Positions 33,594 to 46,619 of a stretch of 64,000 bases of DNA are shown here, one piece after another (position 1 is the first letter of the stretch; each line of letters begins with the position of its first letter). The position numbers and the translations under genes were made by a program. Below the pieces are notes generated by a model that worked only from the letters and a program-made list of their open reading frames with translations, made no database searches and had not been told where the DNA came from. The DNA lies in the NCBI RefSeq assembly GCF_030272615.1, contig NC_081406.1:172196361-172260360 (forward strand), read 5' to 3'. Source of the DNA: Cryptomeria japonica (Eukaryota; Streptophyta; Pinopsida; Cupressales; Cupressaceae).

Positions 33594-35934
33594 CATATAC
33601 AATTTTATTATTATTTTATCATATTTTCATACTTACTTAAGGTTTAGATTCACCCTTATTTGTGGTGTTGAAGCGTAATAGTCTATGCTATGTCCTTAAT
33701 CCTATATGTGATTGGGGTTATGAGTAGTTGGCTTGTGGCTACCTTGATTCCTACTTAAGTTATATAGTAATCATTATAGTGATATATGTAGTTATATCAT
33801 CATAAGGGTTATAATCGAGTATGTAAGATGAATTAGATGGTAGCTATGGTATAATTTGGTCGGATTTAGTAGTAAGTTTAATATCATAAAATATAGTGAA
33901 TTATTCTCATTTTAGATATTTGAAGATTTCACCCCACAAAGTGGTTTGTTGTTCTCTATTATTGTCAAGTAATTGAAAAATATTTCATATTATATTCTCT
34001 TTATACAATTTGATCCATTACAAGTGATATAATAGCATGATCTTTGCATTGTGAAGATTAGAAGCAATGCAAGTTTTTAAACAATATTGGAGATCATTTT
34101 GGTGAGCATATATATCTCCTTTTTGGAAAATATTTTAAATATTTTTAATGTATTTTTTGAGGAGATATAAAAGCTAATACAATCTATATTTTAGAGTAAC
34201 TAAATGAAAATTAAAAGATTACAAAATCAGGGTTTTCACATTTTTCTCTCCCATAGATGTAATTTACTAAATTTTTCCTAATTTTTAAAGAGATAAGCAA
34301 GTGGTTATATGCAACCTCCTAATTTGAAGGAATATGGAGTAATATTTTTTAATTTATTCTAAATTTAGGTTTTCTACAAAATTCACTCACAAGGATATAC
34401 AACATCTAATATCTTTGATATCTTTTTGGGGAAGTGAGATCAACCCCCCTAGTAAGTCACAAACAGTTTTTATATAATTTTGAATTATTTTGTAGGATTT
34501 ATTGTAATATATATATATATTTTGCTACAATGTTGAGACCTACAACAAGGGGAAAAAGTAATATTATCACACATGAAAATATTTAGGAAGTGATGATATG
34601 GGATGTGAAGAGATTAGTCATGTAGAAAAAATGAGGGAAGAAACCAACAAGATTTATGAGGACATATGTCACTTGACATAAAATTTATTGGGAATCTAGA
34701 GAATATAAGATAATATGAGTGCTTATATATAAAATCAATCGAGCCAAAAAAATGGACTCTTCAACAAACTATGGAAAATCATCTATGACAACTAATCCTA
34801 GAACTTATATGAGATCTAGGTGTATTGTATACAATTAAAAGTTTACAGAGGAATAAAATGTTTCCTCAATAGTAAATCTTATATCCTAAACTTGAATTAA
34901 TCATACATTCTTAAATAATTCATTTATCCTTTTCTAGTGCAAATGAAATAAGCACTTGAATAATAACACAATTTTTTAGTAGGACATAATTTTCTACTAT
35001 AAACTATTAAAAATGTATAACCATTGGATATCAATTATAATATGATAGTAATAGAACTATAAATTACTAGCTCTTAATAGCCTATGATAATTTGATTGAG
35101 ATCTTTCCTATGGACACTAGTGTGTCATGTGTCATGTAGACATCCTCACATCATTCTATTCTTTCACCAAGAAACAATATAGAATTTTTTGTACATTCTA
35201 GAATATGTTCTTATACACAGAAAATAAATAATGAGATCAAAATGAATTAATACATTTAGGGTGATAAAATGATATCACAATTAACTATTTCAAATGAAAA
35301 ACTTAAGGAGAGGAAGGAAGTTTGAGGAAAGATATAACTAGGTTAACTTTCTCTTTTTAAAGATGAAACCTACACACAATAGAAAAAGATATTTTTGGTA
35401 GGTTATTGCAAGGGATGGCCTCAGTCAAAACCCTTTTAGTATTTTTACCTTTATTGTAGCCATGTTTTTGAATAATATTCAAAAAATAAAAAATAGGATT
35501 TCTTCAAAATGAAAGAACAATGTTGACAAGGTAAATGATTGATTATTATATAAATGTTATTGAATATGTATTTGTAATAACTACATAGTAGTCAATGGTT
35601 TGAACACTCATTTAATCACTAAAAAATGTGTGGGAGCAGGAGGGGTAGAGAAAGGGGTTCGAGAGGGAGCAATGTTGCAAAGGTGAGAGAAGGAGAAGAT
35701 GTTGAAGATGATGATGATGGGGGCGAGAGTGGGGTAAAAAATATCACTATTTATTTGTTGTGCAGACCATTTTTAGAGTTGTTTGTTCATTGTATTCATT
35801 GCCTGTGTAGTGGTTTGGAGTTTCCTAGAGCTCTTTGAAACCAAATGAAGCTGTAACTATCTATTTAATTACTTGTCTATGTACAAAGATATTTGGAGTC
35901 ATTTGTCTGGCTACCTATGTGAATCTAGAGCTCA
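33594..35934. other. No recognised feature
   Basis: AT-rich DNA with scattered short frames and a (TA)n run near 34,507-34,522. The frame at 35,626-35,838 is Arg/Gly/Asp-rich with no known motif and is not annotated as a gene. Confidence 0.5.
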
Positions 35935-37690
35935 CTAGAGATGATTATTGGGCTCCATACCTATTGTAGCATTATCTTCCCTATATTCATACTCTTCTTC
36001 TTCATGATCAAGAGGTTGTCTAACTAAGATACTCGAAGAAGTGTCCACCAAGCCATCCCATGACTCATTTTCAACGAACTCAACATCTCTAGTAGTCACT
36101 ATTTTCTTGGTGATGAAGTTATACATCCTATATGATTTGGACTCTACATTATAGCCCATGAAAATGTACTTCTTACACTTATCATAATTTTTTTGCCTCT
36201 TCTCCTTTGGCATAGTGCATATGGTACACATCTAAACACTCTCATGTGCTCAACCATCTAATTGCATTTTATCAATGCCTCTCGTGGAATTTTTTTATGT
36301 ACAACCTTTTTGGGACTTTTATTTTTAAATAAACTACTGTTGCTACATCATCAACCTAATATTTATTTGTGAGTCCCTTGGATTTAAACATATTCTTTGT
36401 TATCGCTACAATGATCCTATTATTCCTCTTACTCTTTCCATTTTTTTATGGAGTATAGCTTGATGTCAACTCCTTCTTGATACCATGATGCTTACAAAAA
36501 TTCACAAACTAGTTAGTGTACTCTCCCCCTCTATTTGATCTTAGTACTTTAATGAAGTGTCCAGTCTCTTTCTCAACTTAGACCTTAAACACTTTAAACT
36601 TTTCAAATGTTTTATAATTATTCTACAAAAATTAGACCCATGTCTTATGGTATAAATATCTTATAATGCAATTAAATATTAACTCTTTCTAATAAATTTT
36701 TTTTTTAGGGCGATAAAAATTAGTGTGCGCCAACTCCAATTTTTCTCTTGCCCTTATAGAGTTGTCCAATTGAAAGTTCTAGATATTTTTCTTGCCTAAA
36801 ATATTGAATTCACATATACTACTAGGCGCTACAATTGATAGAAAATCTGTCACTGTATATGGTGAAAAGTGGATAATGGAAAACAACAATATTGAAAGAC
36901 TAAAATGGATCAACCACAAAATACTAGCCTAACAATGAAAGAAATCCACCATACACAATGGAGATAGCTCAGACCATGCTAATCAACAAAAACAAATCAA
37001 ATATACCATTCACATGTCTAGTAGGGTTTCAATCTCCATCTCTTCCTATCTCCATTGATCTTTCTTGACATATTTTCTCTTAGATTTTATGTGTGCACAA
37101 GAGCTCAATAAAGAATGGAAATTTGGTCGATAGCTTGATTGCAAGAAGGCTTGATTGCATAATATTGATTAAAATTCTCATTCATTAGGGAGTTAGGGTT
37201 GATAATGAAAGAGAATATCCTCTTATATAGAAAAAACTTTAGGAAATGGAGGGATAAGATTAAGAGGTGTAAAGACAAATGGTCAGCTAGGATTAAAGGG
37301 TAGGTAGAGGAAATGATTAAAATTATAAAGGGGGTAGGTAGTGTAGGAATTAAGAGATGAATGACATGTGCCATGGGTAGAAAAGGCTAATGAACTAATT
37401 ATATAAATAAAGATTTATTTAATTAATAGAGGAAGTGGGATCAATTAAATAAATAAAATATTTATTTAATTAATAGAAGACTTAGGCTTAAAATAATTAA
37501 ATAAATAAAAATATTTATTTAATTAGACAGGACAATTTTAAGTGTTTACAGTAACCATACCCTTCTTGGAAAAAAGAGTGAAACAAGCATATCCTAGATA
37601 TACATACCTTAGATGGCAAAGTCTAGAGGGGTCTTGAATGATAGTGTTGAGCACTAACTATTGATGTACTAGTGTACATTATACATATCT
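35935..37690 (-). pseudogene. Ty1/copia GAG-pre-integrase and integrase fragment, split by a solo LTR
   Basis: On the minus strand, LWHLRYVYLGYACFTLFSKKGM lies right of the solo LTR (about 37,551-37,690). On the left side, after a short gap, come the pre-integrase end (NFQLDNSIRAREKLELAHT), KVLRSNRGGEYTN-type, HHGIKKELTSSYTP and PKEKRQKNYDKCKKYIFMGYN with MYNFITKKIVTTRDVEF. This is the copia pol order around the integrase core. Several stops and shifts are present. RT is not found further left, so the fragment ends at about 35,935. Confidence 0.8.
36854..37550 (-). repeat. Solo LTR of the Tat family, inserted in copia integrase
   Basis: The reverse complement starts TGTAAACACTTAAAATTGTC and follows the young LTR at 52,384 along its whole length. 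Shared features are the AT palindromes, the GGCACATGTCATTCATCTCTTAA block, TTGAGCTCTTGTGCA, GATCAATGGAGATAGGAAGA and the end TTTTCACCATATACA. Length is 697 bp. The flanking 5-mers are GTCAC (36849-36853) and GTAAC (37551-37555), a target duplication with one mismatch. No internal region is present, so it arose by LTR-LTR recombination. Confidence 0.88.
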
Positions 37691-38379
37691 CAAATTAAGG
37701 GGTTTATTCTAGAATTTAGTTCAGGGTTCTTACCTAAACCCCTCTGATCTGAAAATGTTAACCTAATAGGGTTGGGAACCATGTTCCTGTGGTTCGATGC
37801 TCTAGTCAAAAGCCTCTCTTTCAAAAAATAGTTTTATCATTTTGGTTTTGGTTTCTCACTTCTTATGAGATCCTCCCTGTTTTATCCTAGTAGAATATTA
37901 TGTAAGGGTTCAAGCCATCTCTCGATTTACCTAGTCTTCAAAATAATTCAAAACATGTCTATTATAATTTTTTTAAATATTTACTTGATGATCTAGGAAA
38001 TATTTTAATTCTTATGTTGGGTTGGTTAGGTAATTATGGTTGGAAATAGATTTTAGAGAATATAAATATTATTTTCTCTTTTGTGTGTACCCTTTTCTTT
38101 TTGAGCTTCTCCTTCTACTCTTTTGCAGGCTATTGTTGTATTGAGAGAAATATCAATTATTTCATTACCATGCTTCTTTATTTTCTTTGTAAGTTTCAAA
38201 TTTACTTAAAAATCATGGTATCCCTTCATATTTATTATTCTTCCTATTAAGTGTCCTCAAAATCTTCTTAGTAATAAAATGATTGTAGCTTAAATTTTTT
38301 TCTCTAGGCTTCTGATGATGGGCATTATAATTTTCATTAATATTTTTAGTAGATTTTTTTCTCCATCAAGATTCAAAGA
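37691..38379. other. No recognised feature
   Basis: Between the copia and LINE fragments; no supported coding or repeat structure seen. Confidence 0.4.
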
Positions 38380-39450
38380 GGTTAAGAATTATTTTTATTC
38401 ATGGGCAAAGAGTAATTTTATGTGCCAAGTGGATGATCAAATCCTTAAAAGAAAATCAAGCCTACAAAATCATCAAAGGCATTGCATGGAAAGGGCTTGA
38501 ATTTGATACTCTTTTCACCCTAATATAGTCTATCCAAATCCATAGAACTACTGTTACTAAAGTATATTGGAAAGTTGTTAATCCTTAGCTTTTATGGGAA
38601 ATAGGTTACTTCTACATTGTCTTGTATATTAATGAACACTCCATATGGTGGTCTCTAGTTCTTCATGTCATGCCTTGATAATTTTTACAAGAGGCATTGA
38701 TTGCTACCAAATTTTGTTCATTAAGATACCAAGAATTTATTTCTTTGTTAGAATTTAAAATTAAATTTAAGCTTGCTAATCAAGACAAGGAAATTTTATA
38801 AGATGTTATTAATACTATCCCTCAACAAATTAATTATTAAAGACTGAGTGAGATATTTTTAAGCCATAATGGAAGGAATATAAATGATATCCAAATACAT
38901 CCTTTCACAACTTCAAGTGTCATAAATGTTATATGTGGGTTTTTCTTCATCTTCCTATTGTTGGTCACCTAAACTATATTTGTTATCTTCAACTCTCTAT
39001 TGGCTCGTGGTGTTTACATATTTAGTATTTTTGGTAATCTATTTTTCAACTCAATTTGGATCATTTTTCCTAGTGTAAATTCTATGTCAATGTCTTCCTA
39101 TTAGTACTCATTTAACCCCTTTTGGGGTTCTAAAAAATATTGTCATTTTTGTAAGAAAATTGACAATCTTAAACACCTCTTCTAGTTTTTCCTTAAAGCT
39201 CAAGAAGCTTGGAATTGGATCCATAATTTTTTTAGGCCTTTTATACCCTTCCATTTTCTCAAGGCATATTATATTATTAGGAGATTGACTTGTCTCCCTT
39301 TCAACTATAGCTATATTGACATTCTTGTTGGGTAGAAATTCTCTTTAATTCTTAGAAAGATACAATTTTGTATTTTAGACTATAGGAATTGGGTAGCTCC
39401 CTTATAAACTGCAATGTATCTACTAAACCTTTTCATTTGATTGGTAATGC
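38380..39450 (+). pseudogene. LINE ORF2 fragment, end of RT and zinc finger
   Basis: The translation gives an RT-end-like stretch (WAKSNFMCQVDDQI, KGLEFDTLFTL) and, near 39,140-39,230, CHFCKKIDNLKHLF..FLKAQEAWNWI. The latter is the CxxC...HxxxxC-like zinc-finger end (zf-RVT) of plant LINEs. Many stops are present. It is a remnant with no detectable target duplication. Confidence 0.6.
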
Positions 39451-40419
39451 TAGCATGACATGCCCTTCAGTAGAATGGAGATGGGGGAGATTGGACCTCT
39501 TAACCTCTTTATGATTCAGTAGCCAATCGAATGAAGCCACCCACCCAAGAAACAATTCCTTTTTAGTGTATTCTATACTCAAATAGTTTTTATGTATATT
39601 AAAGCTACGATCTAGTCCAATATTCTTATGTAGATTCTAGGTCAAGCTCATAAAGTTGCACATGCAGTTCACCATTTCTAAACTCTTTTGAACCACTAGG
39701 GTAATGCACTTTGGATTGTAGCTAGGGTACCTCTAAACCCTTCTTCCCCTCGAGGGAGTATAAAAGGTCATAGAAAATCTTCTAGATTTGATAAGGCTCT
39801 TATTCATATGGTCCCAATCCTCTCAATCACCCTTTGCTTCCTTTCATGGACTTGACACTACTAAGTGGCAGCATTAAGACACAATTTTATACCTAGATCT
39901 AACCATCTCCTTAATTGTGATCAAACTACCTTGGAGGACATCCCTTAAGAGGAGGGAACTCTCACTAATGGGGACCCTATTGATGGCTTTTCCGTTGACA
40001 TGTATGGAGAAAGCTTGAGGTTATTTATTCTACCTTCTTCAAATAGCTTTAGTTGCTTGGAGTTTTTTTCCCATCCTTGTTTCAAGCTCTTACCCATCGA
40101 GACTTTGAGGATATGTTTTCATACGAACCATTCCTTTTCATTATGTATAATTATCTTTTAAATCCAATAGAAAATTAAATATAATTTATTCATCAAAAAT
40201 TAAATATTATGCATTTATATAAAAAGTAAGATTAAAACTATTAATAAAGATATACAATAGGTACTATCATTTACACAAATAAAATATGAAAACAAACTAA
40301 AATATATATTAAATAAAGATATACAATATATAAGACAATTTCATTTACATTAAATTTTTCTATTAGGAAACAAATAACCAGTTGATCTTATATTTAAAAG
40401 ACGCATCCATCAAAATTTA
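39451..40419. other. No recognised feature
   Basis: Possibly the 3' continuation of the LINE remnant to about 40,130. No motif supports this. Confidence 0.4.
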
Positions 40420-40674
40420 TGAGATTTAATTGGAAATACCATACACTGTACTATGAATGAGAAAACCAAAAAGCATTGAGAAAATATTTCCCGTGCCTCT
40501 TACGTTGTCAATTAATTTCCGGTAGTATGCTTACAACCACATGATGAGGAACTGGAAATCTTTACAGACTTTCAATTTCGAAAACATAACTAAAACCATT
40601 AAGTGCTGTACTTGAAAACGTTCGTGACAAACTGCAAATCCCCAAACTAATCTAATGTTTGGCTTTCGGATTCT

Positions 40675-41388
40675 TCAAAGAATAGTGCAGACGTTGGTAT
40701 CTTCTTCCGGGATATAATCGGAATAGCAGTAATAAATGTGTGGGGCAGGAATATCTATGTTTGCTGATGGGTTTTCTTCAGGGGGCTTGGTGTCTTCTGG
40801 CGGCTTAGTTTCTTCAGGCGGCTTATTTTCCTTTTCTTTGGCAGGACCAAAGCTCAATAATTCTGTATATCCAATTTTTCTTAGTTTGTCTGTGACACAC
40901 ACCGGATCTGCATCCCCCTCTACAGTTATCTTGTCCTCCGTCATGTCCACTGCAACTGAATCTACGCCTGCAAAATACATGCATATTTATTTATTGTCTA
41001 TTAAAAATTTATTTGTATCAATGTTTTGAATCACATTTCATTAATCACAAAATCTGATTTAAAAAGTTGATACAAATAAATAATATACAATTAAATCCAA
41101 AAACACTACACACTAACACAACACACTAATACATGAAAAGCACAGTGCATGTATGTCCTCCTCTTTTATTTGGCAGTCCGTTATGTACTAAAACTTTGTA
41201 CCTTCTATTCGTGCAATGGCCTTTATTGCCTTTTTCTTTCTTTTCTCATCCTCCATACGTAATTTCAGCACCATTTTCTGTTCATCCAAATTATGGGCTG
41301 TTCAATTAACTGAATGGAACATAGAATGTCGTTCAAAAGTCCTCAAAATGCACTTAAATCAAAGGGAAAAAATGGAGAGTACCTTCAT
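40675..41388 (-). CDS. HIPP-like protein, copy 3: HMA fold without CxxC, CaaX end CTIL
   Basis: Exons on the minus strand are 41383-41388 (ATGAAG), 41202-41277 (76 bp) and 40675-40967 (293 bp). Exon sizes equal those of copy 1 and all GT/AG sites are kept. The 124-residue product starts MKKMVLKLRMEDEKRKK, keeps GVDSVAVD, ITVEGDADPV and LRKIGYTELLSFGPAK, and ends CTIL, a CaaX box favouring geranylgeranylation. The linker is a PPE(E/D)TK repeat instead of the Asn-rich linker of copy 1. As in copy 1 the metal-binding cysteines are absent. The 3' flank down to about 40,420 also matches copy 1. Intron 2 is enlarged (234 versus 85 bp) by an inverted-repeat insertion. The frame is fully open, so it may be a live gene. 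Confidence 0.83.
41008..41080. repeat. Inverted repeat (MITE-like) in intron of HIPP copy 3
   Basis: A 31-base arm at 41008-41038 (starting TTTATTTGTATCAA) is matched at 27 of 31 positions by the reverse complement of 41050-41080. The equivalent intron of copy 1 lacks it. A related ATCAATGTTTCAGATCACA stretch lies near 29,818. Confidence 0.65.
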
Positions 41389-41559
41389 GTTTGAGTATAT
41401 AGCCTCTGGAACCTGAAACTCTGAAACAAACACGCTGGTTAGAAAAAATACCGATTGAAAGCTAATTTTACTGGGTTTTCAGTATTGCAAAGTCTTTATA
41501 GGAAAATCCCATTTGCAAGAGGTGAATTAAAGTCAGTGAAAGGCAGGAACGGGCAGAAG

Positions 41560-42734
41560 ATTCGTGGAAATGGAGCGCGGCAACTTGTGGACGACCATGC
41601 TGGAAAGTAATCTATAATCATTTTATTGAAATATTTTATTTTATCAGTCAAACATTTAACATGTCATTGACACTAAAAAATAGTAAATAATTATTTTATT
41701 CTTGTCCCACATTATATTTATGACAGTCAGACATTGAGTAGTAATTTTCTTCTTCCTTTTTTTAAAAAAAAAAATGTTAAAAACAATCTTTTCAATTAGA
41801 TTGTGGAAAATTGATGCCAATTAACAAAAGACTTTATTATTGTCTTCAATTTATTATATTTATATAATGCACTTTTCCAATAAAAGACATACTTATAAAA
41901 CAAATAGTAAATGATTCAATAGATTTATTGTTCAATGTTCTTAGTAAATATTAAACTTATAAAAGTTAAATAATTACTCATAATTCTATAACTCATCCTT
42001 ATCAAAAAAATAATAATTGGCATATTTATCTTGAAAAAAAATTATGCTTTGTAAAACTTCACAATCTAATGAATAATGATAAAAATAAATAATCAACTAT
42101 GATGTATAAATCATTTAAATATTTTATTCAAACATTACACAATTAAAGAATCAAATAATCATATCAAGAAATGAATTTATTGGACCAATAAGAATTATAA
42201 TTGCTAGGGCTAAAGATTACAATTTGATTTGTAACAAGCAAAATAGAGGGCCACAAGCCACCATTAATTTGGCCTACAGTATATGAACATACCAATTTGG
42301 TCCAGGGGAAGATTTGAAAAACAAATGAGTTGTTGAGACATACTCTCAATTGTAATTGAAGTCAATAGATTGATTGGTTGATTTATAAATGTTAAAAGTA
42401 CAATCTACAATTATTTGTAAAAGAGAAACATTTTTATGATAGATACGCAATTAAGATTTTGGGAAGTGAATAGTATCTTTCTATATAATTTGAATTAAAT
42501 TTATAAAATTAATATTTTGATATTTTTATTATCTAACATAATTTCTATTCAATATGGTCAGCATGAACCTTCAATAATACATGAAAATAATGTTAAATTA
42601 TCTAGTACATAGGTGGATGCTTTTAAATAAAAAAATTACCATTATTGTGGCATTGGGGATTCCAAGACTAGATAATTGCAATAGCCTTCAGGCAGACAGT
42701 ACTGAAGAAGAAATTCAATCACCATTTGTGGATG
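41560..42734. other. No recognised feature
   Basis: AT-rich sequence between HIPP copy 3 and the remnant copy 4. Confidence 0.4.
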
Positions 42735-43090
42735 GTTAAATTGAATGAAACATAGAATCTCTTTCAAAAGTTCTAAAAATGCCCTAAAATCAATGGAAAA
42801 AAATTGGAAAGTACCTTCATGTTTAAGCGTATAACCTATTTATCCTGAAATTCTGAAATTAACATGCTCTTTAGAAATAAAAAACGATTTAAAGTTCACT
42901 TGACTAGGTTTTCAGTATTGCAGAGTCTTTCTAGGGTTTCCGCCATGTCAATGTCACTTGCTTGGGTTTTACAGCATTTCAAAGACTTTCTAGAAGGAAC
43001 CAATTGTCATCCGTGAAGTCAATAAAAGCTAGAAAACTTGTGGAAATGATGGAAAAGTCCAGTTTCTACGAAGCTTGCATGGAATGATTA
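42735..43090 (-). pseudogene. HIPP copy 4 remnant: exon 1 and upstream region only
   Basis: GTACCTTCATG, the donor plus ATGAAG exon, is at 42811-42821, with exon 1 at 42815-42820. Part of intron 1 (GAATGAAACATAGAATCTCTTTCAAAAG) lies on the left. On the right is the 5' region (CCTGAAATTCTGAAA, TTCACTTGACT.GGTTTTCAGTATTGCA.AGTCTTT, CTTGTGGAAATG) shared with copies 1-3. The match stops at about 42,735, and exons 2 and 3 are missing. A promoter-bearing but headless duplicate remains. Confidence 0.65.
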
Positions 43091-45446
43091 GTCGAATAAA
43101 CAATTGCAGCTGATTTCAAAGCAATAAGTAATGCCTGGCACATGTTTCTAAATTTTTAACGTACATTTAGATTGCTAAAAATTCGCAATTAAAACATATG
43201 TTGATCTCTGATGATTAATGTTTAAAAACTATATTATTGACTAAAAATATAGACTTGAAAACAACAGATGAAAGTTTGAAAACGAAAATATAGCCTCTAT
43301 TTTTCAATAAAAGATTTTAAATTATTTTGTGAACAAAACTGTTGCCTTACCACTGAGCTATCAATCATTTCAGCATGAAAATGCTTGCGTGCTGTGGACT
43401 CCATGAATAGTAGTTGTATGTGATTCTGTATTATTGTCGAACATGATATACATAAAAAGGTTATACAGATAAGATATTTACATGAACAAGCATGGACATT
43501 TATTGATACATTTACAAACTTTATTCATTTGGTAAATATGGGAAGTTTCAAGGTGGAACTTAATATGATGGGTTCAAAATGTGATTTCGATTCTTATCTA
43601 ATTCTCAAGGGAAAAAATTTGGAGATATGAATACAGGATAATATTACATATAGCTATGCAGTGGTCTTTTTCATAATGATATAAATTGGTATGTGTGGTA
43701 TTATAAGTGTAGGTCTCTTGATGTTTTGGTTCGGACTCACCTTGATTTGTGACACTCGTATTTTGGACATTATAACATATATTGTATTTTTTGACATATT
43801 AGAGATTTAAGTCTCACAACCTTTCTATGTATTGTAGAGCAAGGATCAAAGTTTTTCTTACTAAGTGACACTTCCACCTTTTTTTTTTTAATTATAAAAA
43901 ATAAAAAATAAAAAAAGAAATTTAAAAACAATAATAGTGATATCATTAATGTTCATTGGATTTCATGATTTATTTATTTTATTGAAAAATGCATCCATTG
44001 ATAAAAGAATGAATGTACGAAAGGGATGCATGAATTTCAATGTTTAATTTGATTTTTCATGTTCATGGATGATTTTAGAGATGTTGAGTTATATTATTAA
44101 GTTATTTATAAGAAAATAATATATCATATTATTATTTTTTGATAATTTAATTAGTTTAAAATGAAAGATGAATACTTTTTAATAAAAATTAAGATTCATA
44201 AATGTATTATTATATATTTGAAAATTAAATAAAATGAAAGGGTTGTATTTCAATTATTTAAAGATAAATGACGAATATAATTGTATCTTTCATGAATTCA
44301 CATTTCAGTAAGGTTCAAATCTTTTAGATATCTCATAAAAAGAAATGTGGCTAAGCCATAAGACTAACATTGTCTCCAAGGTGACTTTGATGAAACAAAT
44401 ACTCTTTCTTTAGCTTTTACTTGAAAAAACATATTAGCTTTCATTTCATGTTCTTGATATCAACTACTTGCGAAAGTAATTAGAGGTTGTTACAGTAATA
44501 TCTAAAAAATATAAAAACATTCATATTTTATGTAGATTTGTATGCCAAATATTTTAGATTGACCTTTTTATTTGTAAGAAAATTGAGACCATAATTAACA
44601 AATATTTCTTTTGATACTTTAAATCAAATTCCAACCTTTGCATTTAATCTCTAACCGCAAATTTGAATTGTGTGTTGAGTGATCTAGACAAAACTCAATG
44701 GAAATTTACTTGTCTTGATGTCTACTACTATGTTTGAAATCTTCGTAATTTTTGTAGAAATTATTGAGGAATTTTTGACATAAATAATGTTTTCATTTAG
44801 TCCAAACCTACATAAAAAACATCATATACAATAGGCAAGTATATAGTAATACCTCAAATGCTAATGCAAGATAATGGTGTAATGTCAATGATCTATGGTA
44901 GGCCCTCTTTGTGATGATAGAATGTGGATGCAAGCTCTTATTTGGATGTTCAAAGGAAATTGAGTAAATTATTATTTTTCCTTAAATACAACATCCTAAC
45001 ATATTGGTTAACACTTTATAAAATTAATTTAACATGTATTTTCTACTTAGAGGGAATCATTGAGTGTCCAAATTTAAATTTAAATTTTAAAAGTTTAAGG
45101 GTTATTTTTGTATTTTGTGGAATTGACTTAGATTATTTCCACATCTCACTAATTTGACACATGCAAAGAAGTGAATTAACTAAAAATTACAACCAATATA
45201 AAGGATTTGTAAATGAAACCAAATTAAATTTATGTTATTTAGCAAATTTTACACTAAAACATGTTACCTTTATACTATCCATTACATTAGGGACAAATTT
45301 ACCAAAATAGACACAAAAAAGAAATGAAATATCTGTAATTATGCAATTTTAACCACTATAACTTGTATCTTATATTTTATTATAGATATGCTTTTATTAA
45401 AAATATTCTATATTTTATTTCTAATCTATCAAGAAATAGATATAAT
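43091..45446. other. No recognised feature
   Basis: AT-rich DNA. A tRNA A-box-like stretch at about 43,345-43,365 is discussed under rejected items. Confidence 0.45.
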
Positions 45447-45779
45447 TGTTGGAAAAATCGTCAGTGCTCCCCTCAAGATTTGTGACAAGGGACTAATTGC
45501 CTCACGTGGGATCCATATCTCTATAGTTTGTATCAGGCGTTGATAGATTGTTCTTTTGACATGACAACAAACTGGGCCAACAAATGGTAATAGAGCATTG
45601 GGTCATGGGTTAAAATCCCCTCGGGTAATGCTGAGGGGGAGATTGTTGGCAAAATTGTTAGCACTCCCCTCAGGATTCATGACAAGGGACTAACTGCCTC
45701 CCATGGGATCCATATCTCTACAGTTTGTATCGGGTGTTGATAGATCGGTCTTTTGACACAACAACAAACTGGGTCAACA
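45447..45779 (+). mobile_element. TRIM (terminal-repeat retrotransposon in miniature), complete, 333 bp
   Basis: Two direct terminal repeats of 136 bp (45447-45582 and 45644-45779) both run TGTTGG...TCAACA or CCAACA. They enclose only 61 bp. The internal part begins with TGGTAATAGAGC, a near match to the initiator-Met-tRNA PBS, and ends with a polypurine tract (GAGGGGGAGAT). The element is flanked by a perfect 5-bp target duplication ATAAT (45442-45446 and 45780-45784). The two LTRs differ at about 19 of 136 positions, nearly all transitions, so the insertion is old. TRIMs encode nothing and are moved by enzymes of other elements. Confidence 0.9.
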
Positions 45780-46619
45780 ATAATTAAATGTTATATTATC
45801 TAAACTTACTAAGATGAGGGGCTAAAAGTAGTCAAACCCCATTTTAAAACAAAAAATAGCATAATGCACAAGTGTTATAGCTTGGTTTATATTAAAATCC
45901 TAAACATGATATAAAAATATTATAATAAGTTTTTATTATATATGTCTTGAAAACACGAAATTTGCTCTTTTTGAATTTATAACACATACATGTTATAGAA
46001 AACATGTATTTCATTTAAATTATTTCTCTAGATAATCAATCCAATATAGTACATCTTTAGGACTCAACTTTCTTTGTTAATAAAGAATATAAAAAAAATT
46101 CTTACTCCCCGCTCCCATTAATGCCATAAGAAACTTATCCATTTTAATTGTCAACTCATCATCTAAAATTGAAGTATCTATTTTATGTTCTTCATGAATT
46201 CGTGTATCATTATCATTGAAATATTTAATTATAGTTGTTCATTTAAGCCTTTGTGCAGTCTTTAATGGACTCATGCATTTTTGGTATATCTCTATTCATT
46301 TTATGTTGCCTATTATCACTTTTTACAGTATGTTATATACTAATGTGTCATTCACATTGTCCTCTTTAAATTTTTCCTTATCTTATCTTATTAACCTTTC
46401 TTTTTATTATCTTCTTTATAGTGAAACACAAAAAATATTTGTTAAATCTCATGTCATATGTACCACATATAGTTTGACACATGCACAAAACTTTATTGTG
46501 TGTTATGACATAGTCCAACAATAACCTAAGATTTGATGGCACCTGATGCTTTCAAGGATATAGGTTATATAGAAACATATCAATATATGGAAAACATAAT
46601 AAAATTATAAATCAAATAT

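Noticed and set aside
35626-35838. Small Arg/Gly/Asp-rich protein gene
   Set aside because: Low-complexity composition, no motif, no splice or promoter support, and decayed repeats around it.
43340-43370. tRNA gene or SINE on the minus strand (TAGCTCAGTGGTAAGGC, A-box-like)
   Set aside because: Only the A-box half fits. No acceptor stem, anticodon arm or B-box (GGTTCGANTCC) follows within a tRNA length, and no SINE tail was seen.
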